Below the pieces are notes generated by a model. It did no database searches. It was given only the letters and a program-made list of their open reading frames with translations, and was not told where the DNA came from. A program made the position numbers and the translations under genes. A DNA stretch of 64,000 bases from Capnocytophaga periodontitidis (GTDB taxonomy: Bacteria > Bacteroidota > Bacteroidia > Flavobacteriales > Flavobacteriaceae), in assembly GCF_016126015.1 (NCBI RefSeq), contig NZ_JAEFDB010000002.1, positions 186,001-250,000 of the forward strand, written 5' to 3'. Shown piece by piece: positions 43,769 through 52,464 of this stretch; within the stretch, counting starts at the first letter, position 1; each line of letters begins with the position of its first letter.

Positions 43769-44027
43769 AATGCTATAAGTATTTAAATTTTGGGGCAAAG
43801 ATAGTAAAAAATTACGAAGTCGTAGCACGACGGGCAATTAAAAAAACTGTTCCAAAAATTCTATATTGAGGGGGCGTTTGCAAAATGCCCTTACAATGTA
43901 GCTAAAAGTAATTGATTATCAGGTTTATAGACTTTGTCAAAGTTTTTGGACTTTGACAAAGTTTATGATGCAAAAGCGATTTTTAGACTTTTCGGACAGC
44001 CTCTTTTGTATGGAGTGGAAAAGGGGA
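43769..44027. repeat. Copy 2 of the intergenic module, with nested hairpins
   Basis: Contains a TATCTTTG box (43796-43803, minus), a GGGGCGTTT hairpin with one changed base (43871-43891) and the ACTTTGTCAAAGT hairpin (43931-43962). These lie between imperfect inverted sequences: CTGTTCCAAAAATTCTA (43847-43863) and the reverse complement of TAGACTTTTCGGACAGCC (43984-44001). The latter resembles the stem of the terminator at 36641-36692. So hairpins appear to sit inside the loop of an older hairpin. Confidence 0.65.
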
Positions 44028-45002
44028 TTAATATTCGTATTCTTTAATTTCTTCTAGCTTACCTTCACTATTATATTCCTTTATAGTTTTAGGATAACCC
44101 TCTGGAGTATATTCATACTCATAACGATAAGTAGTTTTGTGAGTGTTGGTTTGTCCATTATATGAATATGTATAGGTTCTTTCCTTAGAGATAATATTAT
44201 TTTTGCAAAAGTCGCTTTCATCATAAGTTTCTGGTTCGAGCGTTAAAGTATTCAAAGAATGAAGAGTCTTAGCATTGTCGTGTTTAAAATTGGTTATAGT
44301 AGTACTTCCTTGAGGATGAGTTTCTTCTTTTGTTATAACATTACCATTAGAAAGAATATAGATGATTTTAGAATTTTTTATAGTGCTGGTTATTACGGCT
44401 TCTTGTGCATTCACATAATACTCTTTGATATTCACAGTAATGTTTGCATTAGTGTAATTGAAAGTATGAGTTTCATAACGTTTTTCCCCATTATTTAAAC
44501 TTCCTTTATAGGTAAATTGTTTTAGTTTACCATTTTCGTATTTGTACTCTATAGTCCCATTCCCATTAGATTTCATAGGATAGGTAATTTCTTTTCGCTC
44601 TAAATTACCACTGGCGTCATAGAAGAAAGTTTCTGTTTTGTTCTCTCTGTCGATAGAGCCATCTTCTTGGGCTTCTTTTCTTTCTTGGATACGCCCTTGA
44701 GCATCATATTTAATAGTAGAGATTTGGGTAGTGCCAGTTTGTACTCCGTCAATGAGTTCTCTCTCAGAAAAAGAGGTTATTTTTCCATTTTCATAGTGAG
44801 CTATAACTTCATAGGTGTGTTTTCCGTCTGGCTCAAAGAAAATCATTCGCTCAACTTTCATTGTAGGGGTTTGTGTGGTGCTTGTAACAGTAGTTGAGGT
44901 AGTACCACCATTGCCTCCACCATCACCACTAGTATTATCATCGTTTTTGCTACAAGCGGCTAATGTAGCGATAGCCAAAAGGCTGAATAAAATTTTCTTC
45001 AT
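44028..45002 (-). CDS. Lipoprotein with YD/RHS-like beta repeats, paralogue 2
   Basis: A 324-residue lipoprotein (MKKILFSLLAIATLAAC, Cys17) with a Gly/Thr/Ser-rich linker (SGDGGGNGGTTSTTVTSTTQT) after the lipobox, then repeats such as VIAHYENGKITSF, TIKYDAQGRIQER, TFFYDASGNLERK and TIEYKYENGKLKQF. The YxxxGx(I/L)xx pattern is that of RHS/YD repeats, but the toxin-processing core is absent. Function unknown; likely cell-surface adhesion or carbohydrate binding. It is a paralogue of the neighbouring gene and probably arose by tandem duplication. The VapD operon lies 22 bp upstream. Confidence 0.65.
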   Translation of the reverse strand: MKKILFSLLAIATLAACSKNDDNTSGDGGGNGGTTSTTVTSTTQTPTMKVERMIFFEPDGKHTYEVIAHYENGKITSFSERELIDGVQTGTTQISTIKYDAQGRIQERKEAQEDGSIDRENKTETFFYDASGNLERKEITYPMKSNGNGTIEYKYENGKLKQFTYKGSLNNGEKRYETHTFNYTNANITVNIKEYYVNAQEAVITSTIKNSKIIYILSNGNVITKEETHPQGSTTITNFKHDNAKTLHSLNTLTLEPETYDESDFCKNNIISKERTYTYSYNGQTNTHKTTYRYEYEYTPEGYPKTIKEYNSEGKLEEIKEYEY

Positions 45003-45024
45003 AATGCTATAAGTATTTAAAATA

Positions 45025-45327
45025 TTATCGTTTTTTGTATAAGGACGCTTTGATTTTAACAGTTTCGGTCAAATCACTCCAATCTTCAATCTTGAAAGCT
45101 CTAATATCCCTTACTGACTTTGCAAACCATTCTGTATAAGCAAGGGCATCAACAGCTAACATTAGATTGCCTATATTTCTATCTTCTGTAACATAAGTAC
45201 TTCCTTGTATTCTATAAAAACCATATTTGTAAAGAATAGTAGCTATTTCAAAATAGGCATTATTATAAGGTTTTCCATAGTGTTTTTCTAAATCGGAAAT
45301 ACTCATATCAAAAGCTAAAGCATACAT
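45025..45327 (-). CDS. vapD: VapD-family toxin (Cas2-like RNase)
   Basis: A 100-residue protein with the VapD layout: MYALAFDMSISDLEKHYGKPYNNAYFEI at the N terminus, YKYGFYRIQGSTYV in the middle, and FAKSVRDIRAFKIEDWSDLTETVK at the C terminus, which is nearly the family consensus. The first Asp (FDM) matches the Cas2-like catalytic Asp. VapD proteins of Haemophilus and Helicobacter are endoribonucleases tied to persistence. The preceding 69-residue gene ends 3 bp before this ATG and is the candidate antitoxin. No cas genes are near, which separates it from Cas2. Confidence 0.88.
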   Translation of the reverse strand: MYALAFDMSISDLEKHYGKPYNNAYFEIATILYKYGFYRIQGSTYVTEDRNIGNLMLAVDALAYTEWFAKSVRDIRAFKIEDWSDLTETVKIKASLYKKR

Positions 45328-45330
45328 AAT

Positions 45331-45540
45331 CTATTGAATTTTATGAGGTTTGAAATAATCCTTAACACCAAAGAAAATACGACCTTTATCATCTTCAATA
45401 GCTATTTCGTCTCCGATGAAAGGATTTTTAAATATCTTAATAACTTTCCCTATAATCCAGTCATCTAACATTGTTAAATAAGGCGATACTTCTAATATAT
45501 CACCTACTTTATAAGGGGATTGAGAGGTTTCTTTCTTCAT
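45331..45540 (-). CDS. Small partner of VapD (candidate antitoxin)
   Basis: The start is set at 45540 (MKKETSQSPYKVGDILEVSPY...), giving 69 residues; a longer frame to 45657 would cover the promoter and repeat module. The product looks like a small beta-barrel of the KOW/SH3 type (VGDILEV..., IIGKVIKIF, EIAIEDDKGRIFFGVKDYF), as in DNA- or RNA-binding or translation-related small proteins. It is 3 bp from vapD, so it is in the antitoxin position; VapX of Haemophilus is a similarly sized partner, but I see no sequence evidence that they are related. Role inferred from position. Confidence 0.6.
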   Translation of the reverse strand: MKKETSQSPYKVGDILEVSPYLTMLDDWIIGKVIKIFKNPFIGDEIAIEDDKGRIFFGVKDYFKPHKIQ

Positions 45541-45740
45541 AATGCTATAAGATTTATAATTATGGGGGCAAAGATAGTAAAAAATTACGAAGTCGTAGCA
45601 CGACAAGCAATTAAAAGAGGGTGTCCTAAAAGTTCTATTTTGTGGGGGCGTTTGCAAAACGCCCCTACAAAATGATTAAAAGTGATTGATTATCAGATTT
45701 ATAGAATATGCCAAAGTTTTTTGCCTGTGCGGCTCGCTCC
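45541..45740. repeat. Copy 3 of the intergenic module
   Basis: Has the start-proximal TTCTTCATAATGCTATAAG of copy 2, a TATCTTTG box (45569-45576, minus), TTACGAAGTCGTAGCACGAC, GAGGGTGTCCTAAAAGTT, the GGGGCGTTT hairpin (45645-45665) and a GTGCGGCTCGCTC sequence (45727-45739). The order is that of copies 1 and 2. Confidence 0.75.
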
Positions 45741-48700
45741 TTATTTTCTCATTACCTCTACCCATTTGCCATTGGTGCGGGTGTTGTAGCGGTTGCTGTA
45801 CATTGCCTCAGCATAAGTGCCAGGCAGATAGTACTTGCCCGCATACGAGGCGTTGAGTTTGAGCTTGATAAACTTGGTCTGCTTAGCTTTGAGTGACAAA
45901 TAGAAATTCGCGCGGTCGTCGCGGAAATCAGCGTAGTCTATATTGCTATTGCTGCTGCCTTCATCGTAATCGGTAAAACGGGTATTTACAATTTCCCAGC
46001 CCGAAGGGATGATTTGAGTGAGCGCTACATTCTCTACCGCCTCACCAGTGAGGTTGGTAATCTCGATTGTGGCTACAAACTGAGTGCTTTGGCGTAAATT
46101 GGTCACATCAAGTGTGTGTCCGTTACTATCGCGGTAAGTAGTGCTAAGCGAAAGACCGTTTTGCATAGCCAACTCTTTGCCTACAGGTAGTATACCACTT
46201 GTGATGAGGCGTACATAGAGGGTTTGGTTGCCATTGTTCTTCACTTGTAAGCTCTCATTGCCTTTAGCAGCAAGGGTTTTCTGTAGCATAGGCTCGGTAG
46301 CTTTTAGATTTTCGGTTTTACCACTGAGGGTATAGCTGGCATTGATGCTTCTACCGCTCTTATTTTTCTGTATGTATTTGGCCATTGCGTAGAGGGCATA
46401 AGCAGTGGTTTGGGTGCTAAGCCAATCGTTAGTAGAAAGTTTTTCGGCTATCTCTAATGCCCATCGTCCTGCATCTTCTTTTCTGCCGATGAGCAAAGCG
46501 GTTTCCATTGCCATTGCCTTGTTGCGGAGTACAGAACCGTAATAACTATTGGCATCATCGTCGATAGCGGTGGTTTGGAACAATTTTTCGGCAGTTTGTT
46601 TTTGTCCGGCAAGGGCGTAGGCAGCTGCCAAAGTGCGTTTAGCATTAGGGGTGAGCTCGTTGAGTTCACGCAAGCGGTTCATAGCGCCTATGTTAGGATT
46701 TCCGGCGAGTGCCAAAGTATAGAGGCGATAGGCTTGGGCAAAATCGTTTTGGTATTTACCCTCATAACGCCATTGGCGCGCTTCACTATTCTGATAGTTG
46801 AGCCAGCTCTGTTTGCTACCCGATGGCAACACATAGCCTTTTTTCTCGGCTTCTACAAAAAACTGACCTATATACGAAGTTACCCAATCATCGGCGTAAC
46901 GACCTCCTTTCCAATAGGTAAAGCCACCGTTGGAGAGTTGATTCTCGTGCAATTTGCTGATGGCTGCACTCACATTGCGGTTCACCTCGTCGGCTTTTTC
47001 TTTAGAAAGGGTTACAAAGTCACTGAGGAATAATTGAGGGAATGCCCCTGAAGTAACTTGTTCGCCACAACCGTGTGGATAGGCAATAAGATAACCCAAA
47101 CGCTGAGTGAGATTTACCCCTGGGAAGCTGGAAACTTCCAACACTGTTTTGGCTTTTTCACCAAAGAGATTGATGTTGAGAGAATGTGACTGTCCGCCTT
47201 GCAATACTGCATTTTGTACTACATAAGTAACAGGGTTAGGGTTGTACACATCCATTTCTACCTCATAAGTAGATTTTTCTTTACCTGAAGTAGCGGTGAT
47301 TTTCACTTTGGCAATACCTGTTTGAGCGGTGGTTTCGAGTTCAAAATAAGCCATTTTCTCACCAGTGCTATCAAAGTGTAGCTGCTGGTGGCGGTTGCTG
47401 GTAACTTTAAACAAACCGTTGGTTTCTACCTGCAAGGCAACATCTTTCACTTGTTTTTCCATAGCAAAAACGGTTACCGGCAATACGATTTTCTCGTTAG
47501 GCACAGCTTTGCGCGGCAAGGAACCTAAAATTGATAGCGGACTTACCACAGGTATATCTTTTTTCTCGGCACTACCAAAAGCATTGGCGGCTACATTGCT
47601 GGCGACTACCATCACACGAGCAGAGCCCATATAATTAGGAATTTTCACAGTATGAGCGTTGGTAGCTCCCTTCTTGAGTTCAAACGGGCCGCGGAAGATA
47701 ACAAAAGGTTTGAATCGGTTTGCTTTTTGAGCATCGGCGCCGCCTAAATCCTCGTCACCCCCTATGCTAAACGCCTGATTGATAGTTCCACCATAGGCGC
47801 CAATCACATCGTCGTACACGTCCCAAGTTTTTACTCCTAAAGCCGTTTTGCTAAAGAAAGTATTCCAAGGGTTTGGTGTTTTGAAGCGGGTGAGATTCAA
47901 TAGTCCATCCTCCACAATTGCCACGGTATAGGTCATCGGTTTACCTGATTTCTCACTTACCTTGATGCTTACTTTTTGGTTAGGAGTCAATCGGTCGGGC
48001 ATTTGGATTACAGGGGTGAGCACTGTGTTTTTATCTACTACTTTCACGGGAACAACTCCGTACAAGCGAATAGGCGCATCGTTGAGCGTTTTGTTGTGCG
48101 GTTGCAATAGGGTAACGTAGAAATACACATTAGGCGACATCTTATTGGTGATAGGCACCTCAAAAGTAGTCTCTTTGTTAGCAGTTTCCACCCAATAAGT
48201 TTCGAGTACATCATTGCCATTTTCTACCGAAATAAGTGCACGTCCGCCTTTATCGGAAGGGAAAGTGATTTTGGCTTTTTCGCCTACATTGTATTCTTTT
48301 TTGTTAGTACCCAAGGCGAGCATTACCGCTTCACTACCCTCACTGCCACGTGATTTGCCAGTCCAGTCACCCCAATCAAAATAAACAGTAGTACCGCACT
48401 TATGACCGCTTTGGTTATCGCTGAGCATAATGAAATAGCGACCCCAGTCGGCATCAGGGATATTGAGGGTAAATCGCCCTTTACCGTTGCTATCGGTGGT
48501 GAGATAGTCGGTTTTGTAAATAGCATTGCTGTTGCTGCTGTTGTAGGTAGAGATGTTTTGGTTAGAAGCGTCCCACCACCAGTTCCAACCTACTTTATAC
48601 ACTGTAACTGCTACGGTTCTGTTGCCGAGTGGCTGTCCGTTTTCACTGAGCACTACAGCATCGAAAGTATGGTTTTGCTGGGTGTTGTAGTAGTCGTATT

Positions 48701-51218
48701 TGTTAGTTTCGGGCAAACGCAAGCCCACATACTCACTATAAGGAGAGAAAGAGGCTGTACTCACATCGGTACTAAAGTCGCCACCGCTTTCGTTAGCTTG
48801 GGTGAGGAAGTTCACCTTTAACATACCGGGAGCTTCTAAGTCGTTCGTTCTGAAGTAGAAATTCGCATTGCCATTGCTGTCGGTTTGTCCTTCATACACG
48901 TTCATTTCTTCGCTCTCAAACTGGTAAGCACGGTTGTTGAACACGTATTTTTCATAGCCTTTAAAAGCGGTTTCTAAGGGGTAGAATTTTGCTTTTACAT
49001 TTACCCCCGTATTGCCCGCAGGACTACCGTGTAACCACAACACCTGCAAGCGTACATTCTCTCCATTACCGCTGATGAGTTTTCCGCTGAGGCTATTCTC
49101 TATCTTGAGGCGGTTAGGTTTGATAGTTTCTATTTTGATGCGTTTGCTAAACTTGGCAGCTCCTGCCGAAATAGCAACACTCCAATTGCCTGTAGGAGCA
49201 TCGGCATTGGTTTTCAAACCAAAAACATATTGATTGGTAGGGTTGCTGGTTTGCATACGTTCGGCAATGACCTTGCCATAAGGGTCGGTAAAGCGGAGTT
49301 TGATAGGTAATTTTTCAGGATTTTTTTGAGCAAAATCGTTTAAAATGAAACCGACATAAATGCTATCACCAGGGCGCCACACGCCGCGCTCAGTATAAAT
49401 AAAGCCATTGAGTCCTTTCTGCAAGCGCATACCATCTACATCGTATTTGCTCACCGATTGGGGAGCGCCGTCGTCTAACTTCACATAAGTAGTAAACTTA
49501 TCTTTTTTTACTTTGGCAAAATAAGCGCGGCTGCTGAGGTTTAAGCGCAACATTCCCTTGCTATCGGTTTTGCCTTCTTGTATTTTCTGTTGTTGGTAGC
49601 TAAACACCTCTACTACAGCTCCATCTACGGGTTTGGTAGTGAGCAAATCGTTTACTATGATGGTAAAACTATTGGTTTGACCTTTCTTCACTATTACCCC
49701 GAGATCGCTGGCGAGCACATTGGTGCCCACTGTTCTGCCGTAGTAATAATCGTCTTTGCAAGGGCTATCCTCATCTTCTTCCCAGTAGAATTCTTCGTCG
49801 TAATCGTAGTAATATTGTGCGTAGTTCACATCGTCGTCATTCAGAGGTTTTTCTTCAAATGAAAGGTCGAGGGGTTCTTCGTTTTTAGAACCACAAGCGT
49901 AGAGTGAATAGTTTTTGGTCATCCCTAATTCCACGCGGTAAATAGCTCCTGGTTCGGGGGTGATTACCGATGCTAAATCTAAGGAATAGGTGTTCCACTC
50001 ATTGAGCGGATAGAGCGCTCCATCATTCAATTTTAATACTTTACGTGCAATAGGCTTACCCACGCGCTGTATATAGGAGCCTCCGCCTAAATCGTTATCT
50101 TGCAAAAATTGAAAGATATTGTTCTCAAAAATGCGGTATACAGTAACATTCACCGCTCGCAAGTTGATAGTTTGGAAGTTAATTTTCAAATTTTGCGAGC
50201 TTGGCAGTATAGTGCCGCTTTTAAGGAAGCGAATATCGGGTTTTTGTTGTAAAAATTTGATATTAAAAGTCGCTTCTTTTTCCAAGCGATCGCCATAGAT
50301 ATTCTTGATGCCTTTGGAAACGTGCACCTTGTAATCACCTTCTTTTTGTTCCTCGCGGAATACTTTCACCACGTTGCCATTTACACTGTATTTCAGTGCG
50401 GTATCGGTATTGCTAAGGCTGATGAGCCCTGTAAAATCTTGTTCTTTTTCTAATGGGTCGGAAAAGTTTACACTAAACGATTGGTTGGCGCCATCGGTGC
50501 GGGCGTTTAGCGCTTTGAAGATCCCTTTTTGTGGAATAGTAAAGGAGAAAGGAATGAGGTTTTCCTGAGGAACATCCTTAGTATCCCATTTAATTTCAAG
50601 TGTTTGCTCTTTATCGATACGCGGGATACTATCAAAAATAATCACAAACTTGTTGTTAGTGCCTTGTGATTGAAATTTTACAGCTACTTTTTTGCCGTTG
50701 AGGTTGGCTTTGAGCACATCTTTTACGGTTTCGTAGGAAATTTGGTCGTTAGCTAAGAGCTCGGCGTTGAGGAAGTACAAATTTTTGTTGTAGGACTGCA
50801 AGTCGCCCGATTTAACTCTAAAAGCCTGTTCTAAAGTTTTTACAGTGAAGTTGAAGAGTTCGAGTTCTTTTTTAGGTACACTGTAGAGCTTTTTCACGTT
50901 GAAAGAAATTTGATATTCAGTGTTTTGAGCTAAGGGTTTATTGGGCACAAAGGCGATTTGTGACGGACTTTGGCACACTACTTTTCCTTCTACTTTAGGA
51001 GAAATTTCAAACAGATGGAGGTCGTTTATCTTGTCCATCTTTTCTTGAGATAGCGGTTCATTCAGTAGTATTTTAATCCCTGAATGGGCAGAAATCACCC
51101 CTGAGGTATACCCCGAAATATAATCTTTAAAAGCCAGCGGATTGCTGTTGAAATTGGCGTTTTTCTTACAAGCAACTGCTAATAATAATGCTAAGAGTAC
51201 AAAGCCTATTTTTTTCAT
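45741..51218 (-). CDS. Alpha-2-macroglobulin-family lipoprotein with thioester
   Basis: An 1825-residue lipoprotein (lipobox LAVAC, Cys17). The N-terminal third has MG-type beta domains; a bait-like, Asp/Glu/Tyr-rich segment (NDDDVNYAQYYYDYDEEFYWEEDEDS) lies near residue 465; then more MG domains (RGVWRPGDSIYVGFILNDF, VYFYVTLLQPH). The thioester motif PHGCGEQV lies at about residue 1380, followed by an alpha-alpha toroid (thioester domain) with SNGGFTYWKGG. Bacterial A2M proteins trap proteases after bait cleavage, protecting the periplasm. No PBP1C gene, its frequent partner, is adjacent. Length is typical. Confidence 0.93.
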   Translation of the reverse strand: MKKIGFVLLALLLAVACKKNANFNSNPLAFKDYISGYTSGVISAHSGIKILLNEPLSQEKMDKINDLHLFEISPKVEGKVVCQSPSQIAFVPNKPLAQNTEYQISFNVKKLYSVPKKELELFNFTVKTLEQAFRVKSGDLQSYNKNLYFLNAELLANDQISYETVKDVLKANLNGKKVAVKFQSQGTNNKFVIIFDSIPRIDKEQTLEIKWDTKDVPQENLIPFSFTIPQKGIFKALNARTDGANQSFSVNFSDPLEKEQDFTGLISLSNTDTALKYSVNGNVVKVFREEQKEGDYKVHVSKGIKNIYGDRLEKEATFNIKFLQQKPDIRFLKSGTILPSSQNLKINFQTINLRAVNVTVYRIFENNIFQFLQDNDLGGGSYIQRVGKPIARKVLKLNDGALYPLNEWNTYSLDLASVITPEPGAIYRVELGMTKNYSLYACGSKNEEPLDLSFEEKPLNDDDVNYAQYYYDYDEEFYWEEDEDSPCKDDYYYGRTVGTNVLASDLGVIVKKGQTNSFTIIVNDLLTTKPVDGAVVEVFSYQQQKIQEGKTDSKGMLRLNLSSRAYFAKVKKDKFTTYVKLDDGAPQSVSKYDVDGMRLQKGLNGFIYTERGVWRPGDSIYVGFILNDFAQKNPEKLPIKLRFTDPYGKVIAERMQTSNPTNQYVFGLKTNADAPTGNWSVAISAGAAKFSKRIKIETIKPNRLKIENSLSGKLISGNGENVRLQVLWLHGSPAGNTGVNVKAKFYPLETAFKGYEKYVFNNRAYQFESEEMNVYEGQTDSNGNANFYFRTNDLEAPGMLKVNFLTQANESGGDFSTDVSTASFSPYSEYVGLRLPETNKYDYYNTQQNHTFDAVVLSENGQPLGNRTVAVTVYKVGWNWWWDASNQNISTYNSSNSNAIYKTDYLTTDSNGKGRFTLNIPDADWGRYFIMLSDNQSGHKCGTTVYFDWGDWTGKSRGSEGSEAVMLALGTNKKEYNVGEKAKITFPSDKGGRALISVENGNDVLETYWVETANKETTFEVPITNKMSPNVYFYVTLLQPHNKTLNDAPIRLYGVVPVKVVDKNTVLTPVIQMPDRLTPNQKVSIKVSEKSGKPMTYTVAIVEDGLLNLTRFKTPNPWNTFFSKTALGVKTWDVYDDVIGAYGGTINQAFSIGGDEDLGGADAQKANRFKPFVIFRGPFELKKGATNAHTVKIPNYMGSARVMVVASNVAANAFGSAEKKDIPVVSPLSILGSLPRKAVPNEKIVLPVTVFAMEKQVKDVALQVETNGLFKVTSNRHQQLHFDSTGEKMAYFELETTAQTGIAKVKITATSGKEKSTYEVEMDVYNPNPVTYVVQNAVLQGGQSHSLNINLFGEKAKTVLEVSSFPGVNLTQRLGYLIAYPHGCGEQVTSGAFPQLFLSDFVTLSKEKADEVNRNVSAAISKLHENQLSNGGFTYWKGGRYADDWVTSYIGQFFVEAEKKGYVLPSGSKQSWLNYQNSEARQWRYEGKYQNDFAQAYRLYTLALAGNPNIGAMNRLRELNELTPNAKRTLAAAYALAGQKQTAEKLFQTTAIDDDANSYYGSVLRNKAMAMETALLIGRKEDAGRWALEIAEKLSTNDWLSTQTTAYALYAMAKYIQKNKSGRSINASYTLSGKTENLKATEPMLQKTLAAKGNESLQVKNNGNQTLYVRLITSGILPVGKELAMQNGLSLSTTYRDSNGHTLDVTNLRQSTQFVATIEITNLTGEAVENVALTQIIPSGWEIVNTRFTDYDEGSSNSNIDYADFRDDRANFYLSLKAKQTKFIKLKLNASYAGKYYLPGTYAEAMYSNRYNTRTNGKWVEVMRK

Positions 51219-51294
51219 AGTTCAATAACAATTGATTTTCAAGCGACAAAAATAGTAATAATTTTGTTAATTAACAAATTTGCCAATCTGCTAA

Positions 51295-51325
51295 TTTGCT
51301 AATTTGCTAATTATTTGTACTTTTG
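51295..51325 (+). promoter_or_regulatory. Promoter of gldB
   Basis: TTTG (51295-51298), 19 bp, TACTTTTG (51318-51325), within a run of TTTGCTAA repeats that provide more than one TTTG. Confidence 0.6.
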
Positions 51326-51386
51326 CACTTCAAACTTTACCAAAGTTTAAAATGCAAATCTGATGATGATTAACAATACTAAGAAA

Positions 51387-52376
51387 ATGACAAAAAAACT
51401 CCTCCTTTTCGCCTCTTTGCTGCTAATAGTAGCTTGTGGTGACAAAAAAGAAAAAGAAATTGCCGCCATACCAATGTCCTTTGAGATGGTGCGCTTGGAT
51501 TCACTATTTGTAAAAACTCCTGATGCACAGTTCCCTGCCTTGCGCCATCAATATCCTTATTTTTTCACTCCCAGCATTAGCGATAGTGAATGGGTGGAAA
51601 TCAAAAACAAACCTATTTTCCCCGATTTGCCAGAATTTGCAAATATTTATTATCACACCTTATATAGCGAAGTAGAAAAACAATTAGGTGATTTATCAAC
51701 CGAAAAGAAAGAACTAAAAAGTTTGTTTCAACATATCAAGTACTATTTTCCTAAATTTCAAGCGCCTAAGGTCATCACCCTCCTCAGTAGAGTAGACTAC
51801 GAGTCGCGTGTGATTTATGCCGATAGCCTCCTGCTTATAGGTAGTGATAACTACTTGGGCGCTAAACACCCATTCTACCAAGATATGCAACATTACATCT
51901 CTACCGAGCTCGACAAAAAATATTTAGCAGTGGATGTAGCCGATGCTTTTGCTGAAAAATTAGTACCTCGTAGCGTACATCTTTCTTTTTTGGACAATAT
52001 GATTTACGAAGGAAAAAAACTGTACTTGGAACAACAATTACTTCCTAAAAAATCTACTGCCGACTTGTTGCGATATACCGACCAGCAGTACGCGTGGGCT
52101 GAAGCTAATGAACCCGAGATATGGCGTTATTTTATAGAAAAAGAGCTCCTTTATCAAACTGATAAGAAGCTCCTTGCGCGTTTTCTCTACCCAGCGCCTT
52201 TCTCTAAATTCTATTTGGAATTAGATAATGAGTCACCAGGGCAAATAGCAAAATTTATGGGGTTACGCATCGTTCAGGCGTATGCCGAAAATCATAAAGA
52301 AGAACCATTAGTAAAGATTTTGGCAATGAACTCCGATGCCCTCTTTAAACAATCACAGTACAAGCCTAATAAGTAA
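51387..52376 (+). CDS. gldB: Gliding motility lipoprotein GldB
   Basis: A 329-residue lipoprotein from the ATG at 51387 (MTKKLLLFASLLLIVAC, Cys17); in-frame ATGs at 51363 and 51366 would add up to eight residues. FEMVRLDSLFVKTPD, FPALRHQYPYFFTP, SRVDYESRVIYADSLLLIGSDNYLGAKHPFY and PEIWRYFIEKELLYQTDKKL are characteristic of GldB. In Flavobacterium it is needed for gliding and for the type IX secretion-linked machinery. The usual neighbour gldC is not here. The end is followed by repeat-like GGGGCGTTTGCAAAACC sequences before the convergent dusB. Confidence 0.85.
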   Translation: MTKKLLLFASLLLIVACGDKKEKEIAAIPMSFEMVRLDSLFVKTPDAQFPALRHQYPYFFTPSISDSEWVEIKNKPIFPDLPEFANIYYHTLYSEVEKQLGDLSTEKKELKSLFQHIKYYFPKFQAPKVITLLSRVDYESRVIYADSLLLIGSDNYLGAKHPFYQDMQHYISTELDKKYLAVDVADAFAEKLVPRSVHLSFLDNMIYEGKKLYLEQQLLPKKSTADLLRYTDQQYAWAEANEPEIWRYFIEKELLYQTDKKLLARFLYPAPFSKFYLELDNESPGQIAKFMGLRIVQAYAENHKEEPLVKILAMNSDALFKQSQYKPNK

Positions 52377-52464
52377 TGATGAGATTTTTATAGGGGCGTT
52401 TGCAAAACCTTTTTTTTGAGGGCGTTTGCAGCACATACCCAGCTATCGCTGGCTTTCCTATAAA

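Noticed and set aside
45025-45327. Cas2 nuclease
   Set aside because: The sequence fits VapD in motif and length, and there is no Cas1 or CRISPR nearby.
46575-47033. 152-codon frame opposite the alpha-2-macroglobulin gene
   Set aside because: The macroglobulin thioester domain is clear on the other strand; the frame looks like a shadow.
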